From CAZJCK01 sp964544635 (GTDB taxonomy: Bacteria > Zixibacteria > MSB-5A5 > GN15 > FEB-12): a stretch of DNA of 11,306 nucleotides. Made by a program: the position numbers and the translations under genes. The stretch lies in contig CAZJCK010000087.1 of the NCBI GenBank assembly GCA_964544635.1, positions 1 through 11,306 of the forward strand. The letters are read 5' to 3'. Positions 6,885 through 11,306 of the stretch are shown here, one piece after another (position 1 is the stretch's first letter; each line of letters starts with the position of its first letter). Below the pieces are notes generated by a model. The model did not search any database and was not told the DNA's origin. It saw only the letters and a list, made by a program, of their open reading frames with translations.

Positions 6885-8003
6885 ATGGCTAAGTACAAGA
6901 TTGCGTGGATGCCGGGCGACGGCGTCGGCAATGACGTCATGGAGGCCGCCAGGATCGTACTCGATAAGATTGGTCTCGACGCTGAATACGTTCATGCCGA
7001 CATCGGCTGGGAGCTCTGGAAGACAGAAGCCAACCCGCTGCCCGATCGCACTATTGAAACGCTGAAGAACACCGACTGCGCCCTGTTCGGCGCCATTACC
7101 TCGCTGCCGAAGGAAGAGGCCGAGAACGAACTGATCCCCGACCTGCAGGGGAAAGGCCACGTGTACTCGTCGCCGATCGTTCGCCTCCGCCAGGAATTCA
7201 ACCTGCGCACCAACCTCCGGCCGTGCAAGGCCTACGCCGGCAACCCGCTGAACTACAAGGACGACATCGATATCGTCGTCTTCCGCGAAAATACCGAAGA
7301 CCTCTATGTCGGTATCGAGTTCCACCCGGTCCCCGACGAGCTCCGCGACATGATCAAGAAGCACCACAAGAAAATGGCCCGCTTCGACAATACCCCCGGC
7401 GACGATATGGCGATGAGCCTGCGCATCAATACTCGCAACGGCTGCCGCAATATTGTTACCGACGCTTTCGAGTACGCCAAGGAGCGCGGCTACAAATCGG
7501 TGACGGTGGTCGAGAAACCGAACGTTATCCGCGAAACCTCCGGGCTCATGATCCGCACCGCCCGCCAGGTGGCGAAGAACTACCCGGGCATCGAGCTGTG
7601 GGAGACTAATATCGACGCCATGTGCATGTGGCTGGTGAAAAACCCGCAGGACTACGGTGTCATCGCCACCTCGAATATGTTCGGCGACATCGTGAGCGAT
7701 CTCTGCGCCCAGTTGGTCGGCGGTCTCGGTTTCGCCGCCTCGGGCAACATCGGCGACAACTATGCGGTCTTTGAGCCGACCCACGGTTCGGCGCCGAAGT
7801 ATGCCGGGAAGTACAAGGTCAATCCGATGGCGATGCTTCTGACCACCCGGCTGATGCTCGACTGGCTTGGCGAAAACGATAAGGCGACGGCGCTTGACGG
7901 CGCTATTGCCGATGTCATTAAAGAGGGCAAAGCCCGCACCTACGACATGGGCGGTGACCAGAGCACCCTTGATGTCGGCAAGGCCGTGGCAGAGAAGTTG
8001 TAA
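6885..8003 (+). CDS. Isocitrate dehydrogenase-like enzyme (isocitrate/isopropylmalate dehydrogenase family)
   Basis: Cytoplasmic beta-decarboxylating dehydrogenase of 372 residues that most likely converts isocitrate to 2-oxoglutarate. Conserved positions line up with E. coli Icd: Ser96, Arg102, Arg112 (SPIVRLRQ...NLRP), Arg134 and Tyr141 (FRENTEDLYVGIE), Lys211 (EKPN), Asp244, Asp268 and Asp272 (SNMFGDIVSD). HGSAPKYAG at 300-308 carries the Lys-Tyr pair (305-306) that favours NADP in E. coli Icd; NAD-type relatives usually have Asp-Ile. GDGVGNDVM replaces the common GDGIGPE. It is shorter than E. coli Icd (416), nearer the NAD-IDH and isopropylmalate subgroup, so homoisocitrate or another 3-hydroxy acid is not excluded. 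GGGAGAGG (6868-6875) is a strong ribosome-binding site. It is the last gene of the envelope operon, 39 bases after the second barrel. Confidence 0.85.
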   Translation: MAKYKIAWMPGDGVGNDVMEAARIVLDKIGLDAEYVHADIGWELWKTEANPLPDRTIETLKNTDCALFGAITSLPKEEAENELIPDLQGKGHVYSSPIVRLRQEFNLRTNLRPCKAYAGNPLNYKDDIDIVVFRENTEDLYVGIEFHPVPDELRDMIKKHHKKMARFDNTPGDDMAMSLRINTRNGCRNIVTDAFEYAKERGYKSVTVVEKPNVIRETSGLMIRTARQVAKNYPGIELWETNIDAMCMWLVKNPQDYGVIATSNMFGDIVSDLCAQLVGGLGFAASGNIGDNYAVFEPTHGSAPKYAGKYKVNPMAMLLTTRLMLDWLGENDKATALDGAIADVIKEGKARTYDMGGDQSTLDVGKAVAEKL

Positions 8004-8025
8004 GCCCACTCATTTGAACGAATCG

Positions 8026-8057
8026 GACGGCGGCCCCCAAACAGGGCCGCCGTCTTC
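8026..8057 (+). terminator. Intrinsic terminator-like hairpin after the dehydrogenase
   Basis: GACGGCGGCCC (8026-8036) pairs perfectly with GGGCCGCCGTC (8044-8054) around a 7-base loop, 23 bases after the stop codon. Only a short pyrimidine tail (TTC) follows, so Rho-independent termination may be partial. The stem is the strongest in the window and marks the end of the four-gene run. Confidence 0.75.
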
Positions 8058-8113
8058 GTAACCGGGCCCGACTCCCGGAACCGAACCAAAGCCTTTTTCG
8101 TTCTATACACACT

Positions 8114-8572
8114 ATGATTACCATCGCCAAAGCCAGAACCGACGATTTGGAAACCATCCGCAAACTCTTCCGCGAGTACGCCGACGAGTTCACCGAGACC
8201 GAATGCTTCGAGGGGTACGAAGAAGAGCTGGCCGGCCTGCCGGGACGTTATGCCGAGCCGGACGGACGTATCCTGCTTGCCACCCGCGATGGTGATGCCG
8301 CCGGATGTGTCGTCATGTATCGCGCCGATGGCGTTACCGCCGAGATGAAACGGCTGTGGGTGCGCCCCAATCACCGCAATCAGAAGATCGGGCGACGTCT
8401 GGTCGAAACGCTCCTGGCCGAAGCCAAATCGGCCGGCTACAAGAAAATGGTCCTCGACACCACACCGTCGATGGCCGTCGCCATCCCGCTCTATCGCAAG
8501 GTCGGTTTCCGTGAAACCGGACGTGTCGGTGGCGCCAACGGTTCCATCATCCGCATGGAACGGGACCTGTAG
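8114..8572 (+). CDS. GNAT-family N-acetyltransferase
   Basis: Cytoplasmic acyl-CoA-dependent acetyltransferase of 152 residues, a typical single-domain length. Motif A is clear at 77-96: EMKRLWVRPNHRNQKIGRRL, with Q90-x-x-G93 of the pyrophosphate-binding loop; the usual small residue at the end of Q/R-x-x-G-x-G/A is Arg95. Then come the helix and strand LLAEAKSAGYKKMVLDT and a motif B region, PLYRKVGFRETGRV (125-138), with the usual Tyr and Gly-Phe. The acceptor cannot be told; it could be a small molecule or a protein N-terminus. There is no Shine-Dalgarno before ATG 8114, but TATACA at 8104-8109 would place transcription at or next to the ATG, so the mRNA may be leaderless. It converges on rdgB. 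Confidence 0.88.
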   Translation: MITIAKARTDDLETIRKLFREYADEFTETECFEGYEEELAGLPGRYAEPDGRILLATRDGDAAGCVVMYRADGVTAEMKRLWVRPNHRNQKIGRRLVETLLAEAKSAGYKKMVLDTTPSMAVAIPLYRKVGFRETGRVGGANGSIIRMERDL

Positions 8573-8660
8573 TTTCCTCACGCGATCCCGGGCCGGGATG
8601 TCTGCGCGACGTCCGGCGTCTTCACAAAGCACATAAGAACGCAGACCCCTCTGTCCGGGA

Positions 8661-8680
8661 TCCGAGATCTGCGCTACGAA
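8661..8680 (+). repeat. 20-base direct repeat, copy 1
   Basis: TCCGAGATCTGCGCTACGAA, identical to 9804-9823. The copies lie 1143 bases apart, on either side of rdgB and in the same orientation. AGATCT inside is itself palindromic. Confidence 0.8.
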
Positions 8681-8697
8681 TCTCTGTCGCCCTCCCC

Positions 8698-8723
8698 GAG
8701 TCATTCTGTCGATGGCCGGAACC
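8698..8723 (+). repeat. Decayed family A palindrome (forward)
   Basis: It starts with GAGTCATTCTG exactly like 1745-1755, then GTCGATGGCCGGAACC. The stem TTCTGTC/GCCGGAA has one mismatch and one G-T pair, so it looks like an eroded copy. It faces the reversed copy at 8821-8849. Confidence 0.55.
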
Positions 8724-8820
8724 CACACGCACGAGATGAGGATGAAAGACCGGGGTAAGAGTAACCTACCGGCAGTGGCCGATCCACAGCATGACTGTCC
8801 TTCCGTCTTTTGCCTCCAAA

Positions 8821-8849
8821 GTAGGTTCCGTCCTTCGCCGGAACGACAA
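8821..8849 (-). repeat. Family A palindrome (reverse)
   Basis: GTTCCG (8825-8830) pairs with CGGAAC (8839-8844). The 29 bases match 1873-1901 at 25 positions, in the same orientation relative to the partner copy upstream. Confidence 0.6.
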
Positions 8850-8920
8850 ATTGGAAGGCCCGTGTCACCCTGCACTTGATCCGGGGCCCAAGCCGTTCAT
8901 CACAACGACGAACCTCCAAT

Positions 8921-8970
8921 ACGTCATCCCGGACGAGTCCGGCCAACGCCGGACGAAGATCCGGGATCCA
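8921..8970 (+). repeat. Family B double hairpin, copy 1
   Basis: Outer arms ATCCCGGA (8926-8933) and TCCGGGAT (8960-8967) enclose an apical stem TCCGGC/GCCGGA (8938-8943 and 8948-8953). The first 19 bases and the 15-base right arm are identical to the copy at 9888-9937; the tip differs. Confidence 0.75.
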
Positions 8971-9018
8971 GAATTCTGTGGTCGGCAGATTTCCCGGTCT
9001 GCCCTAACGGCCGAGGAC

Positions 9019-9621
9019 CTACATCGCCCGGTTCAACCGTTCCACGATCTTCTGGCGCGCCTCCTGCAGCGCCCGGCCACGATGCGACACGACATTCTTT
9101 TCATCCAGCGTCATCTGAGAAAAACGCTTCTGCGTCGCCGCATGCAAAAACACCGGGTCATACCCGAACCCCTCACCCTCAGCGACATCATGGCAAATTA
9201 TCCCCTCCGCCACCGCCTCGACGATATCCACTGTGCCGTCATTCCAGTCGATCGCAATCACACAACGGAAGCGGGCGGTGCGTTTCTCCTTTGGTACGCC
9301 GCCCATTTCTTTGAGCAGCTTTTCGTTGTTGTCACGATATGAGACATTCTCGCCGGCGAACCGCGACGAATACACTCCCGGCGCACCGTTGAGAGCATCG
9401 ACCTCGAGTCCCGAATCATCGGCCAGCGCCGGCAGGTCGGTGAACCCGGCGATCTCGCGCGCCTTGATCCGGGCGTTCGCCTCCAGCGTATCGCCGGTTT
9501 CGTCCGGATCGGGAAACTCCAAAAAATCGTCGCGTGTCATGACAGTAATTGGGAGATCATCGAGGAGGTGACGGATCTCTTTGACTTTGTCAGTATTGTT
9601 GGTCGCAAGTACCAGTTGCAT
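9019..9621 (-). CDS. rdgB: XTP/dITP diphosphatase (RdgB/HAM1 family)
   Basis: House-cleaning nucleotide pyrophosphatase of 200 residues. It hydrolyses XTP, ITP and dITP to monophosphates and pyrophosphate so that deaminated purines stay out of DNA and RNA. All family motifs are present: ATNNTDKVKEI at 6-16 (nucleotide-binding T-x-N-x-x-K, Lys12), Glu47 in DTLEANA, ADDSGLEVDALNGAPGV at 67-83 (metal and catalytic Asp68/Asp69), GEGFGYDPVF at 149-158 and SHRGRAL at 179-185. I chose ATG 9621 because MQLVLATNN is the normal N-terminus; the open frame runs 55 codons further up into repeat DNA with no homology. AAAAGG lies 7 bases before the start. It stands alone on the minus strand, convergent with the GNAT gene and divergent from the lipoprotein gene. 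Confidence 0.95.
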   Translation of the reverse strand: MQLVLATNNTDKVKEIRHLLDDLPITVMTRDDFLEFPDPDETGDTLEANARIKAREIAGFTDLPALADDSGLEVDALNGAPGVYSSRFAGENVSYRDNNEKLLKEMGGVPKEKRTARFRCVIAIDWNDGTVDIVEAVAEGIICHDVAEGEGFGYDPVFLHAATQKRFSQMTLDEKNVVSHRGRALQEARQKIVERLNRAM

Positions 9622-9642
9622 GGGAGCGCCTTTTCTCTGCAG

Positions 9643-9685
9643 GTCGGGTTCCGGCGTGCGCCGAAGGAACATCGAGAAACCCGAC
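9643..9685 (-). promoter_or_regulatory. Leader stem-loop upstream of rdgB (AGGYC-anchored family)
   Basis: GTCGGGTT (9643-9650) pairs perfectly with AACCCGAC (9678-9685). An alternative fold pairs GTTCC (9648-9652) with GGAAC (9666-9670) over CGGC/GCCG. The two folds share bases and exclude each other at 9648-9650. The element starts 22 bases before the rdgB ATG and would lie in its mRNA leader, near the ribosome-binding site. A regulatory role is inference; it may just be another intergenic repeat. Confidence 0.5.
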
Positions 9686-9708
9686 ACATGGCATTTCATC
9701 TTGTTCCG

Positions 9709-9737
9709 AAAAAACAGGGGAGAGGCGTTGTTGTCAA
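9709..9737 (-). promoter_or_regulatory. Candidate rdgB promoter
   Basis: On the minus strand a perfect TTGACA (9737 down to 9732) is followed by a T-rich stretch at the right distance (17 bases to TTTTTT at 9714-9709). The -35 is convincing and the -10 poor. The predicted transcript would carry the 9643-9685 stem-loop. Confidence 0.3.
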
Positions 9738-9803
9738 GCGCCGCATGAGAGCACCCTTGTGATCCAGACGGATCCGTCTCGCGCACGTCTTCCCGGACCG
9801 GAC

Positions 9804-9823
9804 TCCGAGATCTGCGCTACGAA
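9804..9823 (+). repeat. 20-base direct repeat, copy 2
   Basis: Identical to 8661-8680 (TCCGAGATCTGCGCTACGAA). The following bases (CCTCAG against TCTCTG) are related but not identical. With copy 1 it flanks rdgB. Confidence 0.8.
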
Positions 9824-9839
9824 CCTCAGCAACAAGAAA

Positions 9840-9858
9840 CCCACCGCAAAGCGGTGGG
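9840..9858. repeat. Perfect hairpin CCCACCGC-AAA-GCGGTGGG
   Basis: Eight base pairs with a 3-base loop, sitting between the divergent rdgB and lipoprotein genes. No T-run follows on either side. It resembles the weaker hairpin at 151-168. Confidence 0.65.
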
Positions 9859-9887
9859 CTACATGGTAAGGTCGATGCCTCCCCACC

Positions 9888-9937
9888 ACGTCATCCCGGA
9901 CGAGTCACGCCGCAGGCGGGACGAAGATCCGGGACCC
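9888..9937 (+). repeat. Family B double hairpin, copy 2
   Basis: TCCCGGA (9894-9900) pairs with TCCGGGA (9928-9934). Inside, GTC-CGCC (9904-9911) pairs with GGCG-GAC (9915-9922) around a GCA loop, with one A/G mismatch. The arms are identical to 8921-8970, but the apical stem has a different sequence that still pairs. Confidence 0.75.
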
Positions 9938-9946
9938 AGTATACAG

Positions 9947-9975
9947 TTGACAAGTTTGTCCAATAATGGTATTGT
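9947..9975 (+). promoter_or_regulatory. Promoter-like sequence for the downstream lipoprotein
   Basis: A perfect -35 TTGACA (9947-9952), exactly 17 bases, then TATTGT (9970-9975; 4 of 6 to TATAAT). Transcription would begin near 9982, about 58 bases before the proposed CTG start of the lipoprotein. It is the best promoter match in the window and starts 10 bases after the family B repeat. Confidence 0.55.
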
Positions 9976-10039
9976 ACGAGCATAACACGAGATCTGCACC
10001 ACTGTGCAATGACAAGGGGCGCGGGCCACGACTTCAAGA

Positions 10040-11116
10040 CTGCCAAGCACATACCTGTTTCTAGCTATCACAATCGTCGTTGCAATACTGGCTTCTTGTT
10101 CAAGCGATGATTCCGGTACCGGACCAAACAATCCGCCAGATACAGTATCTTATATGGAGTGGGCGATGTTTGATTCCTCTGTCTTCTTTGCCACGAACGC
10201 GAGGAGGTCATGGGAGCCTTTTTTCGATGGTGACTCCATTATTGGAGAGCCGTTTGATGATATAAATGGAAACGGTGTGTACGATCCCGGCGTCGATATC
10301 TTCATTAGATCTGTAGACACGACCATTAATGACGATGTGAATTTCAATGGGGAACACGACGGTCCGAACGATCCCTGGTCGCCGGGCGTTCCTTTCGACG
10401 ACCTCGATCTCGACGGACAGTATGATCGACCGAGTAACTACTACGATCAGGGTGAGCCCTTCCTGGATCTCAATGGTGACGGCGTCTGTAACTCAGCCTC
10501 TGAGATAGGTGCAGGTTTAGGGGATTTGATCCGTTGGGTAGTTTCGGAACAAGACACATCATTTACAATCTGGACATATGAATTGCAGGATTCAGTTGGT
10601 CTCTTGGTCTCCGACTCAGGGATCAGCTACGCAACGCCTGCCCGCAGCTCAATCACGTGGAACGATACTGAAGATCGCCCACAGAGATATTATGACCACC
10701 AGTTTCGCATTGATGAGCACGGTCTGGCCTACCTTTGTCGGATTCAACCATACCGGTCCGAAGTTCAGGTTGTTCCCGTCATACTCGCTGTCGAGAGCGA
10801 TTGTTTCGCGAAACGAATTTCTGTGCCCGTCGGTTGTTCTCCTTATCCACCTCAATGGCAGGAACCGGACAGTACTTTGTACCGACGAACAATCATCAAT
10901 AATGCTACGTTCGAGTTCGATGGCATTCTATACGATAGCCTGCTTCAGATACGACTTGACGACGGTTGGATAAACGGCGATTCCACTGTTGTTTGCCAAC
11001 TGGAATGGGACTTCTACTTTAAACAGGAACACGGAATTTTCGCGCTGGTTACAGGCTCCCACAGGGTGTGTTTCCCGGTGCGGTACGACACGATTCCGCT
11101 TCCCATGACCCGATAG
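10040..11116 (+). CDS. Putative lipoprotein with calcium-loop-like Asp/Asn/Gly repeats
   Basis: The frame opens after TGA 10010-10012. ATG 10154 is the first ATG, but the codons before it encode an obvious lipoprotein signal: LFLAITIVVAILASC, with Cys at 10097-10099, then a Ser/Asp/Gly/Pro linker. The true start must precede 10055, where no ATG, GTG or TTG exists in frame. CTG 10040 fits (358 residues, Cys20); a frameshift from ATG 10009 is the alternative. Residues 73-151 hold four D-x-(N/D)-G-x-G-x-x-D-like loops: DINGNGVYD, NFNGEHDGPND, DLDLDGQYD and DLNGDGVCN. Two are preceded by GEPF and one by GVPF. These resemble dockerin or thrombospondin type 3 calcium loops. The C-terminal 200 residues are beta-rich and unrecognised, with paired cysteines. 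Probably a surface lipoprotein; ligand unknown. Base composition is AT-richer than the operon. Confidence 0.65.
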   Translation: MPSTYLFLAITIVVAILASCSSDDSGTGPNNPPDTVSYMEWAMFDSSVFFATNARRSWEPFFDGDSIIGEPFDDINGNGVYDPGVDIFIRSVDTTINDDVNFNGEHDGPNDPWSPGVPFDDLDLDGQYDRPSNYYDQGEPFLDLNGDGVCNSASEIGAGLGDLIRWVVSEQDTSFTIWTYELQDSVGLLVSDSGISYATPARSSITWNDTEDRPQRYYDHQFRIDEHGLAYLCRIQPYRSEVQVVPVILAVESDCFAKRISVPVGCSPYPPQWQEPDSTLYRRTIINNATFEFDGILYDSLLQIRLDDGWINGDSTVVCQLEWDFYFKQEHGIFALVTGSHRVCFPVRYDTIPLPMTR

Positions 11117-11140
11117 CGAGGCATTGTCAACTAACACCGT

Positions 11141-11194
11141 AGGTCAGGATCTCTGTTCCTGACGGATCCGTCAGGTTGGCAAACCACCTGACCT
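11141..11194. repeat. Nested palindrome, AGGYC-anchored family
   Basis: Outer arms AGGTCAGG (11141-11148) and CCTGACCT (11187-11194) pair perfectly. Between them lies a perfect 18-base palindrome CCTGACGGATCCGTCAGG (11158-11175). The sequences compete, since AGGTCAGG can also pair with either CCTGAC. It begins 25 bases after the lipoprotein stop and might end its transcript, but no T-run follows. Confidence 0.65.
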
Positions 11195-11220
11195 GCGAAG
11201 AACTCCTACTGTCTTCTTGC

Positions 11221-11261
11221 CTGAATTGGCAGCCTCCCAGGGCTGAAGCTGCCCACTTCAG
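11221..11261. repeat. Stem-loop at the end of the window
   Basis: CTGAA (11221-11225) and GGCAGC (11228-11233) pair with GCTGCC (11248-11253) and TTCAG (11257-11261), with small internal mismatches. CAGCC/GGCTG (11230-11234 and 11241-11245) is an alternative inner fold. Nothing else is seen to the end apart from a run of seven C (11294-11300). Confidence 0.5.
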
Positions 11262-11306
11262 ATTCATGTCACAGCTTTTAAATATACAGACCGCCCCCCC
11301 ACGTCG

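Larger units (their letters stand above)
8573..9018. other. Repeat-rich convergent intergenic region
   Basis: This lies between the GNAT gene and rdgB, which face each other. It holds a hairpin just after the GNAT stop (ATCCCG/CGGGAT, 8585-8599, no T-run), a 20-base direct repeat (8661-8680), a decayed family A pair (8698-8723 and 8821-8849), a family B double hairpin (8921-8970) and a small GCAGA/TCTGC stem (8985-9002) past the rdgB stop. Spurious ORFs cover parts of it; no gene is supported. Confidence 0.65.

Noticed and set aside
6840..8009. 389-codon minus-strand ORF opposite the dehydrogenase
   Set aside because: It is an antisense shadow in GC-rich DNA; the plus strand has conserved dehydrogenase motifs and a ribosome-binding site.
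7940..8875. 311-codon minus-strand ORF opposite the GNAT gene
   Set aside because: It runs across the terminator, the acetyltransferase gene and the repeats; no family features, and the plus strand is clearly coding.
8791..9342. 183-codon plus-strand ORF over repeats and the 3' half of rdgB
   Set aside because: Half lies in palindromes and half is antisense to the conserved rdgB gene.
9622..9786. 55-codon N-terminal extension of rdgB
   Set aside because: RdgB proteins start right at the ATNN motif; the extension is translated repeat DNA and ATG 9621 has its own AAAAGG.

Overview
The window is a piece of a draft bacterial assembly (a run of 10 N at 1027-1036). It reads as a genome of the FCB superphylum, probably an uncultured lineage such as Zixibacteria. 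That placement is inferred from two PorV/PorQ-family outer-membrane proteins next to a secreted beta-propeller protein with a FlgD-like Ig tail, from a lipoprotein with D-x-N-G-N-G-x-x-D repeats, and from intergenic DNA crowded with small palindromic repeats. No marker gene settles the phylum.

Layout. 1-592 is non-coding, with three short hairpins. 618-833 is a doubtful small ORF running into a lipoprotein gene (820-1488) that crosses the N gap; a tiny ORF at 1488-1649 overlaps its stop. 1650-2125 is non-coding and carries a stem-loop and an inverted pair of palindromes. 2236-8003 is a compact GC-rich run of four plus-strand genes: a propeller/FlgD-Ig exported protein, two PorV/PorQ-like barrels, and an isocitrate dehydrogenase-like enzyme. 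It ends in a strong hairpin at 8026-8054. A GNAT acetyltransferase (8114-8572, plus) converges on rdgB (9019-9621, minus), with 446 bases of repeat-rich DNA between them. Another repeat-rich stretch follows, then a lipoprotein gene (about 10040-11116, plus) behind a good promoter-like sequence, then more palindromes to the end.

How the genes fit together. The propeller protein and the two barrels have signal peptides, very short spacing and ribosome-binding sites overlapping the previous stop codon, so they look like one translationally coupled cell-envelope unit; the barrels may help export or anchor the propeller protein (inference). The dehydrogenase 39 bases downstream seems to share the transcript. 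rdgB is nucleotide-pool housekeeping. The two end lipoproteins sit in visibly AT-richer DNA than the core and look like lineage-specific surface proteins.

No mobile-element gene, CRISPR array, tRNA or rRNA was seen. The most unusual content is the intergenic palindromes: at least three families whose stems change sequence between copies yet keep base pairing.
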